The notes: generated by a model from the letters alone, not told the origin. Positions 1 to 10,369 are shown, numbered from the stretch's first letter. The stretch: 18,285 nucleotides of DNA from Gryganskiella cystojenkinii (GCA_015852425.1 JAAAIG010000246.1:7469-25753); one strand, 5' to 3'. Translations and numbers: made by a program.

Positions 1-123
1 TTTTTTTTTTTTTTTTTTTTGAAGTTTCGAGTAAAAGTTAGTGAATATAGAGAAATATTGAAATCGTAGCGGGGCGAAAAAGAAAAGAAGAAAAAGTTCA
101 GCTGAGGAAATTGATCGGCTTAC

Positions 124-748
124 AGTTGTGTGAGAAAGACATAGAATCGAACCGCTTCAAAGACGAACTCCTAGAGTAAGGCGATGATGGGAATGGAGAT
201 CAACGGGTTAGCAATCGATGCTAGTAACTCCAATCCTTGTTTTAAAAAAAAGGAAAGAAAAAACAATTTTATCCGCCCGTTTTCCTTACTGGACTCTGTG
301 TCGAGGTTAATTCTTGGATATCTTCTAGCATGACCACGTCTTTGATATAGCCCTGGGCGACATCCATGAACGTATCACAGACCTCCATCATCTTTTGTGG
401 CGTTGTTTTTGCGAGATCCTCCTCTGTAAAGTTCAGCTTCAAATCTGCCATGCACTGGAGAAGCTGGTTGGGTCTCAACATCGGGAACAGGTATCGGCCG
501 TGGTTGGCATTGTTATTGTTGTTATTATTGTTTGGTCCGTTGTTGGAGTTGGCTTTGGGGATATTACTGTTGGTAGGTTTGTTGACATTGCTCATGGAGA
601 TGCTGTTGATGCCACTGCTGGAATTACTGCTTGCGCCACTGCTCATGGCACCGTTGCCAGGGGGGCCATTCATCCCTGCTCCACCTGATGATGGATTCGG
701 TCGGGGGATGTTGGATGCAGGCCGACCAGAAATCGACTTGCGGAACAT
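124..748 (-). CDS. NUF2: NUF2 kinetochore protein, N-terminal part (runs off left edge)
   Basis: Partial gene. Exon 1 is complement(290..748), 153 codons, ending in phase 0 at donor GTAAGG (289-284). A likely exon 2 is complement(124..170), after acceptor CTCTAG and before donor GTAAGC; it reads on in frame as EFVFEAVRFYVFLTQL. A branch-like CACTAAC follows near 35, so the next exon lies beyond base 1. Residues 88 onward (FPMLRPNQLLQCMADL, then FTEEDLAKTTPQKMMEV) match the start of the calponin-homology domain of Nuf2. Nuf2 pairs with Ndc80 in the NDC80 complex, which binds microtubules at the outer kinetochore. The start is supported by an in-frame TAA two codons upstream. Unusually, about 85 residues of Ser/Asn/Pro-rich sequence with a polyAsn run precede the domain; Nuf2 normally begins close to it. 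Family call is fairly firm; exon 2 is inferred. Confidence 0.72.
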
Positions 749-1124
749 GCGTTATCGTTATTGGGTTGACTCTGATGAGCTTGATTCGTGCTGGATGTCG
801 AGTCCTGTCCCTGTTTCCTTTGATGTGTGTGATTGAGAAAGAAAGAAAGAAAGAATTGCCACGCGAAAAGAGTCGAAACCGCGTTCTGGTCACCCTTCGA
901 GAATGGGTTTTTGTTTGCTTGAGGGGCAGTCACTTTTGGTGGCAAGGTTGCAAGTCACATGATTCACTTCGCTCAAAACCATGTTGTCATGTGTGCATGC
1001 TCCCTGTTGTTTGAATGGGACATAACAACAGCAGTACACTTTTTAGACATCAAAACCAAAACCAAAAACAGAAAAATACTCAATCGCTCAGTAACCGCAA
1101 AGGGGACTGAAGAAAAAAAGAAAC
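749..1124. promoter_or_regulatory. Divergent intergenic region between NUF2 and the cytochrome-b5-like gene
   Basis: These 376 bases separate two divergent start codons and must hold both promoters. Visible: a GAAA microsatellite (836-853), an ACGCGAAAA element (861-869) resembling fungal MBF/SBF or E2F sites, and a near-PACE GGTGGCAAG (938-946). No clear TATA box. Element roles are inferred from motif likeness only. Confidence 0.4.
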
Positions 1125-2000
1125 ATGGACGACGCAACCACCATCAAACAGCGCAAAGGGGTACCGAAACCCAGCACTCATTCGAGTCATGCATCCAAAG
1201 GGCATCCATCAAGCAATCACTCTGCAACAAAGAAATCAACGACTTCAGTATTCGCAGCAGTTTTTCAAGGACTTCTCTTTTTGACCGTGTTCAACTTTTT
1301 AGCTTCATACCTGATTACTGATACTTGGTTTTGGGGATACAACGGAAAATATCTCAACCATCATCATTGGATTCCTGTATGGACACAACCTCGTTGGCAC
1401 CGTCAAATTTTTGTCCGGACCAAGATGCGTTGCATTTTTGTATTACTGCAACTGACTATATTCTATACCCTGCTCGCTTATTAGAGAAAGCAATTGATCT
1501 TTACCCAGAAGGAGTTGGCTCAATACGATGGGACAGATCCAACGAAAAACATTTACCTAGCCGTGAAAGGTGAGGTCTTTGATGTCACTGCAGGAAGATC
1601 CTATTACGCGCGCGGTGGAGGCTATGGGTTCTTTTCCGGAAGAGATGCCTCTCGAGCTTACTCGACCGGCTGTTTCCAAACTCATTTGACGCACGATCTT
1701 CGGGGCTTGACCCCAGATCAACTCGAGGTAATAATAGCAGTCGACCTTGTGAATCAGGAGGCTTTTTTTATTTATTTTTTTAGTGCTTTATTATAGTGTC
1801 ACTCCCCGTTCCTCTTTTTATACGTTTATTGACCCCAACTCCTTATTTTTGCGTAGGCTGTCGACGGCTGGGCCAGTTTCTACAGAAACCACCCAAAGTA
1901 CTTCAAGGTTGGAACTGTCATCCTCGACCCAATTGATCCAAACTCTCCGATCCCAGAGGATTGCAACAAGCCCGTCGCATCTAAACCCACATCGTCCTGA
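1125..2000 (+). CDS. Membrane-anchored cytochrome-b5-like haem-binding protein (MAPR/neuferricin type)
   Basis: Three exons, join(1125..1376,1485..1727,1857..2000), 212 residues, all junctions phase 0. Introns are GTATGG...TTATTAG (108 nt, branch CTGAC) and GTAATA...GCGTAG (129 nt). Residues 1-40 are polar and basic, 41-64 form one hydrophobic membrane segment, and from about 88 comes a cytochrome-b5-like fold: FTQKELAQYDG, then IYLAVKGEVFDVTAGR, then GGGYGFFSGRDASRAY, and a C-terminal DGWASFYRNHPKYFKVG. The GRDASR motif and tyrosines, without the paired His-Pro-Gly-Gly of true cytochrome b5, place it in the MAPR group (PGRMC1, Dap1, neuferricin), which binds haem through Tyr. Likely a single-pass endomembrane protein; partner and pathway are unknown. 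The short hydrophilic tail ends PVASKPTSS. Confident on family, not on function. Confidence 0.85.
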
Positions 2001-2084
2001 AATGGAATACCCAGTTCCTTCATAACATACCATAGGCGAAGCACGTAAAGGAGACCATTGGAATCCCAACAAGATACCTCTACG

Positions 2085-2090
2085 AATAAA
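2085..2090 (+). terminator. Poly(A) signal of the cytochrome-b5-like gene
   Basis: Canonical AATAAA, 85 nt after the stop codon at 2000. Position fits a fungal 3' UTR. Confidence 0.5.
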
Positions 2091-2282
2091 GATCCTGCAC
2101 TTTCGATTGTCACGTTTCTGTGCCTGCATAAGCATTCATACTTGAACTGCGAACAGAGTAAACAAACAAACAAAAAACCTAGGGATCACGATTCAACGAA
2201 GAACTCAGTCGAGATGCCTAAAATCTGAGCGTCCAGATCGATCGAATGACTGGTATTCATTTTTTTGGAGGGAAGAGCAATG

Positions 2283-2450
2283 GACGCGTCAGAATTGAGT
2301 GGCCCTTGCTGTACGATCATCCTGAATTTGAACTTTGGAACCGAGGCCACGTCAGAATTGAGTGTCCAAGCTCGATCATTCTGGCTTTGGAGCTAGAAAA
2401 ATGAAGGCCGCGTAAGAATCGAGTGTTCTCTTCCTTATGATCGGCCAATC
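2283..2450. repeat. Degenerate three-unit tandem repeat, about 62-bp period
   Basis: Three units share a core CGTCAGAATTGAGTG (starts 2287 and 2350) and CGTAAGAATCGAGTG (start 2411), spacings 63 and 61 bases. Each core is followed 15-20 bases later by a CGATCAT or TGATCGG motif, and preceded by GGAC/GGCC. Upstream, 2229-2246 (GCGTCCAGATCGATCGAA) may be a fourth decayed unit. The first two cores contain a CRE-like half-site (GTCA after CG). No coding potential. Confidence 0.6.
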
Positions 2451-2451
2451 A

Positions 2452-2892
2452 CACATTGCAGCAGGCGAAATCGGATCGTCGCTTTCAGCTCGTTTACAAA
2501 TCGCAGCGCAGCTCTCGCAAGATCGAAGAACGGGAGCCAGGTAGTTTGTGTTAGTGTGAGGCCAAAAAAAAAAAAAAAAAGGTTTGACAAAATTATTCAA
2601 AAATGACGCGGCCTCTCACTAGCGATCGTAGTTCACAGTCACAAAGTCCACAGACCCACCGATCCACTTCTCTTTCACAACGTCCATTGCACTGGGTCTT
2701 CACTGCGTTCAATGAGCTCTTGCTCCTACGTCAATACGCCGCAGAAGATCATTGCGGAGTCGTCAAGTCTGAGAAACTCGTTGTCCATCCTTCTCTCTCA
2801 GATCACCAATCTCGATCGTTCAATGGACTCTGACTTTATCCACAAGTGTCGAAAAAGGTGATCTCGATCGATCTACGATCGTTCCTGGCACC
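2452..2892. other. Intergenic region upstream of the dehydrogenase; no gene seen
   Basis: Includes a 17-base poly(A) run (2564-2580) and many GATCG/CGATC motifs, densest at 2860-2883 where CGATCGATC and CGATCG lie close together. A 76-codon frame at 2603-2833 has Ser/Gln/His-rich content and no recognisable domain, and I do not accept it as a gene. Probably promoter-distal sequence. Confidence 0.4.
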
Positions 2893-2894
2893 AT

Positions 2895-2904
2895 GATAAA
2901 AAGG
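2895..2904 (+). promoter_or_regulatory. Possible TATA-like element of the dehydrogenase gene
   Basis: GATAAAAAGG lies 133 bases before the start codon at 3028 and is followed by a T/CT-rich block and an A/C-rich leader (2970-3027) typical of a fungal 5' UTR. A frame opening at the ATG at 2893 would add 45 low-complexity residues and is judged to be leader. Confidence 0.35.
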
Positions 2905-3027
2905 CCAGCCAGTCTCATCATTTTTTTTTTCTACATCAACAATCAATCGCTCAAAACAAGCTTCCTCCATAAACATCACTCACATTCACAAAAAACCATA
3001 ACAATTCACCCACAAATCTTACCAACA

Positions 3028-3834
3028 ATGACTTCTTCTCGTCGCGTCGCTATTGTCACCGGATCCTCTCGCGGTATTGGCCGTGGCATTGCCCTTCGCC
3101 TCGCCCAGGACGGATTCAACGTCGTGGTCAACTATCAGTCCAATGCCGCCAAGGCCCAGGAGGTCATCGATGAGGTTGCCAAGATCTCTGCCTCCCAGGA
3201 AAACAAGAATGAAGAGCCTATTCGTGCGATTGCTGTTCAGGCCGATATCGGACATCTGGAACAGGGCCAGAAACTTTTGAACGACACCATTGCTGCTTTC
3301 GGTCGATTGGATGTCGTGGTCTTGAACGCCGGTTGGTTGGTTTACCAATCGATCCATGACATGACTGAGGAATCGTACCTCGAGGCTTTCAACACCAACG
3401 TTAAGGGTCCCATGTTCTTTTCCAAGTTGGTCCAGCCCTATCTCGCCAAGTCTCAGGAGCTCAGTTCGTCGACTGGTCCCAGAATTGTGACGATTTCAAC
3501 AAGTTTGACAACGTTGTCGATGGTTCAGGGTGACCATTTCTTGTACAGTGCCTCGAAAGGTGCGTTGGAGCAGATTACTCGTGTCTTGGCCAAAGACAAG
3601 TCCTTTGGAGGTCGTGGCATCACCGTGAACTCGATCGCACCTGGCCCCGTGGATACGGAATCGTTCCGTCGAGGATTGGATGAGAACCATATTGGTTTCT
3701 TCAAGAGTCTGCACCCCCAGAACCGCCTGGGTGCGTTGGACGATATTGCAGGTGCTGTCAGTTTCCTCGCTAGCCCCGACTCCAAGTGGGTCAACGGTCA
3801 GACCCTCCGAGTCAACGGCGGTTTGGCTGTGTAG
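3028..3834 (+). CDS. Classical short-chain dehydrogenase/reductase (SDR, FabG-like)
   Basis: Intronless, 268 residues, the usual length of a classical SDR. The cofactor-binding motif TGSSRGIG is at residues 11-18, after a beta strand RRVAIV; LNAG is at 99-102; the catalytic tetrad appears complete as N124, S159, Y173 and K177 (YSASK). The IAPGPVDTE segment after it and the C-terminal VNGQTLRVNGG are typical of the 3-oxoacyl-ACP-reductase-like subgroup, which uses NAD(P)H to reduce a ketone or oxidise an alcohol. Substrate cannot be read from sequence. No signal peptide or membrane segment, so probably cytosolic. Start chosen at 3028: context ACAATGAC and immediate start of the Rossmann fold; the in-frame ATG at 2893 only adds leader-like sequence. 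Codon use is strongly biased (GTC, AAG, ATC), hinting at good expression. No neighbour suggests a pathway. Confidence 0.9.
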   Translation: MTSSRRVAIVTGSSRGIGRGIALRLAQDGFNVVVNYQSNAAKAQEVIDEVAKISASQENKNEEPIRAIAVQADIGHLEQGQKLLNDTIAAFGRLDVVVLNAGWLVYQSIHDMTEESYLEAFNTNVKGPMFFSKLVQPYLAKSQELSSSTGPRIVTISTSLTTLSMVQGDHFLYSASKGALEQITRVLAKDKSFGGRGITVNSIAPGPVDTESFRRGLDENHIGFFKSLHPQNRLGALDDIAGAVSFLASPDSKWVNGQTLRVNGGLAV

Positions 3835-3849
3835 CAAAGGTTCAAAGCG

Positions 3850-3855
3850 AATAAA
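3850..3855 (+). terminator. Poly(A) signal of the dehydrogenase gene
   Basis: AATAAA 16 bases after the stop codon. A second possible signal (AATAAAA) lies near 4061. Confidence 0.5.
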
Positions 3856-4078
3856 AATAGCGGCATAATCGTTACAGTCATTACACAATTATTGGCCGTA
3901 ACTTTGTCTTTTTTGGCAATTGGCGGTCTCGTTGGCCGTCATTTTCCCTCTGCAAGAACTCGCCAACAAGAGCTACTTTTTTTTACTCGATCTTTTCTTG
4001 CAACGAGACTTTCGTTCGCGGTCATCGCTTTGCTCACAGACTTGTTTTTCCTCGCCAAAGTAATAAAACGTATCTACA

Positions 4079-4109
4079 CCTTTCGACCCTCCTTTTCCTT
4101 GGTCGAAGG
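4079..4109. other. Hairpin in the convergent intergenic space downstream of the Fanzor gene
   Basis: CCTTTCGACC (4079-4088) can pair with GGTCGAAGG (4101-4109) as a 9-bp stem with one bulged T and a 12-base pyrimidine-rich loop. It lies 145-175 bases past the Fanzor-like stop codon, on the side where TnpB and Fanzor loci usually keep their guide RNA scaffold. The structure is visible; any guide-RNA role is speculation. Confidence 0.25.
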
Positions 4110-4165
4110 ATCTTGCCCCTCTCGTACATTACATTGAAAAAGAATTTTTGATATATTGCCTCCTC

Positions 4166-4171
4166 TTTATT
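4166..4171 (-). terminator. Poly(A) signal of the Fanzor-like gene
   Basis: TTTATT on the plus strand is AATAAA on the minus strand, 83 bases beyond the TAG stop at 4254-4256. Confidence 0.5.
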
Positions 4172-4253
4172 CCTGCTCCTTCCTCTCAAACTGAACGTTT
4201 CCCTTTCGCCCCCTGACGGACCATCCTCCAGTCTTGATCAACATTGGAAAGAT

Positions 4254-7200
4254 CTACATTTCCTTCATGACCACATCGCCCACAACACCCTTCGCCGTCG
4301 CGTCACGGCCATGATGAATAATGGGTAGTTCAGCTCGTCTGCGTCTTGCGAATGCGTCCGGGATCTTGCGATCTTCAGACGAAACCTGGATTTCTCCTCG
4401 CAACATGATATTGAATGCCGCATTGGTATCCCGCGCACGCTTGCTGTATCCAAGTTTGAATGAAAGACATTTAGGGTTCTTGCATTGGATCACACCCTTC
4501 ACGGATCGAACACCTTTGTCTGTTCTTGCCCTTCCAAATCGTACCCTCCTCCAACAAAATGGACATGTCTTGGTCGTCAAATACTCGTCGGTCATAAGGA
4601 CGGGTATAAATCGCATATGGTTTTCGCAAACCTTGTTGCCGCCCCACCTCAGATGGCCACCGATGCGGCTGTTGAGGCCGGTGCCTGCATCGCCAACGTA
4701 CATAACCGTTAGGTTCTTGTGAGTTTTTGGGCACATTTTTGGGTATACCAGTGTGCCATAGCGGTTCTCCACAAAGTGAAATGATCGACAGCTGATGCAA
4801 AAGCCACGAGAATCCACGTCTTCGTCAGCACCTATCCTCTCTATAGTTAGTGAAAAGTAGACGAGTGTCAGTGATCAACAGGTTGAGTTGTGTCAGACAC
4901 ATACTTTTAACAAGCAAGACTTACCTTGAGCGAGGACAAGAGCATCCGACCGTTGTTTTGAACAGAGTTGATCATAGGCCCTTTTTTTTTCAAGCTCGTA
5001 ATGGCGTTTAGCGGCGGACATCATCCGATTGAACTTTTGCAAGACTGGCCGCGCTGACCGGAAAGACATGCTGCGCTCCTCCAGCTGCTCAACCATCGTA
5101 CTATGCTCTCGACATGCAGTGTTCAAGATGATCTGGTTCTGGTTGTGAATCTCTTTCCGGTCTGCCCGCTCTTCCAAGCCATGGTCCTGTTCTTTCCTTC
5201 TGCGGACACGAGCGAGCTTCTGGGACCCAGTCGTAACATAAAGACATTTGGCTGATAATTTGAGTTGACCGGAAATCTTGATCTCTTCCAGTCTCTTTTT
5301 CCGCTCTTCGTAGTAGCTGACAAGGGGTGTCATCTCCTCAGCCAGGATATCTGTCAAAGTGGCTGACTCTGGTGTTGATTCATTGTTCCCTTGTTCGAGT
5401 ATCTCCGCGGGTGACATATGATCGAGAGGAAGAGTACCATGGCACGTAGTCATGATCCTGTGAACGTCCTCCCGCCTCATAGCCACACCATCCATCATCG
5501 TACAAAGGCCCGGGTCAAAGCTTACGCATGTTTCGCTGTAGACGGTTGGCTTTGACAGATCCGCGTTGATGGAACCATCCATTGTTTCCACGAGGACCTC
5601 GGCAACATCCAACCCTGAGACCTTGCCAGCATCGACGACCGGGATTGGATCCTCCTTTAGGTGATGATCCATCAAAGAAAGTCGAGAAAAACTATCTTTG
5701 AGGTCTTGTTCGTTCGCGATGACTTCGTTTGAGTGTTTGTTGATGGTGGATACCTTCTGATACAGTTTCACCAAGGAGGTTCTGGACGCAGTTTGTTGCA
5801 TGCCAAGGTTGTCAAGAGTCGGTTCAGAGAGTTTTGTTTCCAGTGTTGTAAGCGATGCACTCGTTGATGCTGACGTTAGTGCTCTAGGGTTTCGAGAGCT
5901 GTTTGAAGACCTGGCTGCCGTCGCATCCATCGTCTTCGATTCACTCCCAACCACTGGTTTTGCTGTGTCCGACTTTTTGGACGCCGATGACTTCTTTGGC
6001 CTTTTTTGAGGAGAAGGAGAAGAGCTGGATCCTTTGGGGTCCACAGCAAGGAAGGAAGGTTCAACTGGCACTGTTACTGTTGCTTCTGCCTCGGTCTTTG
6101 CTGCCTCTGCTCTCTCAGCTGCCTCCGCGTAATTCCTCCAGTAATACCCGTCATCTTTGCTGCACTGACGGTCATGTTCTTTTGAGCTGACGTCAATCAA
6201 GAGTGGTCGCTCGGCGGTCCGCCTACCCTGGAGGTCGTACCATAACGAGGATTTGGTGGTGTATAGAATGAATATATCATCCAGGACCGAATCCGCATTT
6301 GCCTCTTCCAATACCACCATATCCTCTGAATCAGAATCCATCGCTCTGAGTTCTTCTGCCAAATATTCAGATGCAGCTGACCGTTTGTCCTTGTTCTTGG
6401 CCTGTCTTTCCTGCTGCTGCTTCTTCCTGATCTGCTGCTGCATGTGCCTGAACGCTACATCGGCACCCTCACGGGACTTTGAGAGTGGGGAAAGCTCCTT
6501 CTTGGCATCGGCGACATCGCTGTCCCACTGGACAAGGTTCAACTTACAGACCTCAGCATACTCCCATGCTTCACTGGATCCAATCCCGCGATCCTCGACC
6601 TCGGCAGCCCAGAACTTCTTGGTCGACTGTACCTTGTCCTCGTTGTTGGATTTGTATTCACTCTTGCAGAGAGTATGGTCCGCCAAAACGGTACCGCGCA
6701 AACGAATGGTAGTCTTGTCGACATAGTCCATCCTATCAAAGTTATTAAAATGTGACATATAATAGCTATGTTATAGACCATTGAAAAAATGATGATCTGA
6801 CTCTGCCCTTCCTAAACTGCTTACCTCTTGCTAAACGACAGACCGTGTTGATGACAAATGGCCTGCAGCTTCGGGACATTCAAAATTGCATGCATGACAC
6901 ACCGGCGTATTTCGGGGTCCGAGAGATCCTGACCGCTAGTGATAATGCAATTCCTTCTCCGATCCTTGACATCAAATCGATGCGGGTCAGCATTGCAGAG
7001 TGTCATAAAGATACTCGTCGCGTTTAGGGGAAGTGATTGAAGTTTTCCACATGAACTGAGCGGCGCCAGGCGTCTGGTGAACTTTTTATATCCGGCTGCT
7101 CGGAGAAGTGCATTCATCAGGTGGATCAATGGTGCGAACAAGAATGGGTGGCGGATGAACGTGTCCGTCGACTTTAACTTCTTGGCGGAATGAAGGCGGA

Positions 7201-10200
7201 ATCGGTTGCAGATGTCCGTGGCAGCCTCAATCTGGTCAGCTGTGAAGTCATCGGCCTTGTATAGCTTGTTCCAGATATACGCAGAGTCGATCGTCGCCAG
7301 AGTGCCATCGAGAATGATTTTCTGACACAATGATTCCAATCTGTTCATTTGCTTTTGGTTGGGTTCGGCCAGTCGTGCGATCTTGTCGGCCTCAGACTCG
7401 GGCTGGTTGTTGTTATTATTACAGCTATCAGCCTCGCTTTCCTCATCCTCTACATCGCTCAGGGCATCGTCCTCTATTAATAATATCAAAGGGGCGGCAT
7501 ATTAGATGATACATACAAGGTACAGGTAGAGAAAAACCATTTTTTGTAACTGAAATTATAATACCTTGTGTATTCCAGCTGGGATCCTCTTTGGCCAAGG
7601 GAATCGATTCTCTTGATGTGAAGCAAGAGCTCCGACGGTCTTGGTGCACGACAATGGATCTAAGTAGGTTTTCCAGGGCCCGCGGTGGTCCGACCTTGCT
7701 CTTGGACCACTCCGAATCCAGTTTGTTAAAAAGGGTGATGGCCCTTTTTCTCCATTTTCTACGCCGACCACCTTCGTCTGTGATCCCGTTTTCTTCCAAC
7801 AGCCGGCTCCTTTTCGTCTTCTCTTGCACATGTTTTTCGCGTATTGCTCTCCCGTGTGCCTCCTTATGAGGTCGAATTCGAAGTCGAAGGGCAATCTTGA
7901 TTCCATGTTTGAGGAGTTTGAAGTAGGTCGATCCTTGAAAGATGTTGCTGATATCTGTACTGAGTTGCCTGTCAAATGCGGTCATTGTAGTCGCCAGACC
8001 ATCTGGTACCAGGAACTTGGGCTTGTCTGAGGAAAGTGACGGCAGACCTTGGCTCCAGACGGGATGGTCCTTTTCGTCCAGAGTCCTAGTCACCTTGGCT
8101 TTATTGCCTTCCCTAGTGGCATTGTATCGACCAAAGGACCGCGTGCCGAGGAAGCTCACGCAATTCTGATTCAAAATCTCCAGGACGTCCTTATCCCATG
8201 GCGTCAGTCCTTGGGCCTTCCGGGCATGAATCTTCTCCAGCCCTGTGGTGATTCTCTGGATCAGATCGTTGGAAATAACAGCGACGTCAATGAGGGGCTC
8301 GTCTCGAAGCTTATCATCACGAATTACAAAGTCGGGACCAAAAAAATCCCGTAGGTCGACTCTCTGAGACTGAGAAAGATTAATCTCTTCGATCTCTTCT
8401 GCTCTTTTAGATCGGGGGCGCGGCTTTCCAGTTTCATCATTCAGGTCCTCCTTTGGTACCATGTATGCGACAGCTCCACGACCAAGCTATTAAAACAAAA
8501 GTGATGCATATAGTTGATGAGAATCACATCTACCACACCGACAAAATGATGAACAAGATATGGACAATACCTCAATCAAGAACTTGAAGGTGACAAGTTG
8601 CAACTCCTCAACTACGGTGGAGAGACCATATTGCGCTTCATCGAGGGCCTTCACAATCTTGTCGAAATGAACGAGATGTTCGACTCTGAGGATGTTCCTG
8701 AGATTTGCTGTTGTTGACCGGATTTCTTTTTTGTTGACAGTGCCAGTTTCATCCTCGCTCTCGTCGTCGTCAACCTCGTTCTGGTTGGAGGGAGTAGAGA
8801 CGGTGCCTGACGTGGGCAGTGGATCAGAGTTAGACTGGTGTGTGACAAGGTCTGACTCTGTTGGTTCTGGTCCATTTGCAGGGTCGTGCATCCGTTTCTT
8901 CCCTTTTGCAGATGATCGAGATTGCGCCGCCTTTTTCTTTTCCTCCTCCTGGTTTTCGAGCTTGGCCAGGACATCATCACAAATCTTGCCCCATTGGACA
9001 TCGTCATCGAGTATCTTCTTTCGGAGTACAGTGGCCGTGGACTTTGACTTTTGCAACATGGCGTCGACATGTGTATCCTTCACTTGATATTTTGTGTTTG
9101 CGTTTGTCTCACAGAGCTTTCGTGCGATCCTTTGTCGAGATCCTTTGGGTGTTGCACCGGCTTTCTTTTTCCCATCCTTTTTGTCAAGACGAACGGTACC
9201 CAGGCAACTATAGAGCTCTCCCTCAAGAGACTTTGATGAATCCTTGTTGACGTTCGATTTTGCAAGCTTGATTGCCTCTTCAACTTCTGTCCTCAAGTGC
9301 GCCTTTCTATTATTGCGCCGAATTGAAGAGAGGAGAGAAAACTGTAATATTAGAAATGATCCTGAAAATCGTCATCCACATCTCCAGAATCAACAAATAA
9401 AAAAAGCTCTTACACTTCTTCTTCCATAAGGCCAACACACGCTTGAGGATTGATATGCTTGAAGACATCAAATTTTTCTTCTGTTGTCGTTGTTGATGGC
9501 CGTCTATGCTCCCTAAAGTACGCAGGCTCATATTCCTGAATATTAGTCTTGATATCGAAGAGGTCTTGCTGAAAATGTATCGTTTCTGGATAGTGGCGTG
9601 AATAGGCGACTGGGTCGATAGGGACTTGAACCCAAGCAGATGGACTGACAGTCTTGCTGCTAGGTGATATGTAATGCGATGATGATGAGGCTCTGTCCAC
9701 TGAGTTGGTCATTGTATCTAGAGTCTCCTCGATCAACGTGGCCGAGTCCTTGATCGAGGTCACTGAAGCTGATCTTAGTGATGAAGGCAGAGGCAGTGAC
9801 CATGGAGGTCGTTCCAGATAGCCAACAAACGGGTCGAGAAGAGGTGATGAGGGAGGCTTTAGAGGACAAGGTCGGTCAGCAGAGGTTAACACCATGTATT
9901 GTGACAGGTTGGCAGCAGTCGTGTGGATTAGTCCGATGGTCATCCTTGGAGCAGCGCATGTGTACACTCGTGGAGGAGCCTTGGTCGACAAGAGAACCAC
10001 ATCAACATTCAGTTTCTGGCAGAGTGGCTGAAAAGCAAATGGCGATCCAAAGACGTTGATGTCCTTGCAGTTAATGACGATCTTAGTGACAGGGTCCGAC
10101 GACGGCAACAACAGCTCGGCAAAGAGAGTATGGATCGAGTGTTTTTTTGAGGCTGGAGTAAAAGGGATGAAGGCAAGGCCTTGACGTAAGAGAATGCTTT

Positions 10201-10366
10201 CGGCTTTTTTTATGTTGCCGTGTCCCAAAGGTTGCTGATTTGATGAGGCGGCGGCGGCATGGAGTTGAGTGTGAAGGTTGGGTTGACCATCCATAATATG
10301 ACTCTCGATCAGCGTCGAAGCTTTGGCAAGGAAATCGCGTTGGACATAAACCTCTACGCCTTCCAT
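4254..10366 (-). CDS. Giant Fanzor-like (eukaryotic TnpB family) RuvC nuclease, 1,884 aa
   Basis: Six coding exons: complement(4254..4840, 4925..6732, 6825..7473, 7565..8486, 8571..9306, 9414..10366). The five introns are 107, 84, 91, 92 and 84 nt, begin GTAAG or GTATT, end TAG, and keep one open frame of 5,655 nt. The C-terminus is Fanzor: RuvC-I SFDPGLCTMM with D1493; VGDAGTG at the usual RuvC-II place (D1740); MTDEYLTTKTC with E1775, the alternative glutamate of Fanzors; a zinc ribbon C1782/C1785 and C1809/C1814; RuvC-III RDTNAAFNI with D1827. Known Fanzors are RNA-guided DNA endonucleases, often carried by transposons. The region ahead of RuvC-I, about 1,490 residues, is unusually long. 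Exon 1 (residues 1-318) is an unidentified mixed alpha/beta region, exons 2 and 4 have acidic or polyAsn linkers, and a basic stretch QKRPKKSSASKK (1329-1340) could be a nuclear signal. No terminal inverted repeats seen. Family is firm; full-length structure and activity are inferred. Confidence 0.85.
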
Positions 10367-10369
10367 TTT

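Noticed and set aside
366..836. 156-codon plus-strand frame opposite NUF2
   Set aside because: It is the antisense shadow of the Ser/Asn-rich NUF2 N-terminus, giving a Leu-rich artefact.
2603..2833. 76-codon frame starting MTRPLTSDRS
   Set aside because: Short, low-complexity, no domain, and codon use not clearly coding; treated as intergenic.
2893..3027. Upstream in-frame ATG that would lengthen the dehydrogenase by 45 residues
   Set aside because: The added sequence is A/C/T-rich leader overlapping a TATA-like element; the SDR fold begins right after the ATG at 3028.
3892..4137. 81-codon plus-strand frame after the dehydrogenase
   Set aside because: No ATG start, lies in the 3' region, hydrophobic content typical of T-rich sequence; no family likeness.
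4254..4817. Reading the zinc-ribbon exon as a stand-alone truncated TnpB-like gene
   Set aside because: A clear acceptor (CTAACTATAG) and matching phase join it to the long upstream exon that carries the RuvC-I motif.
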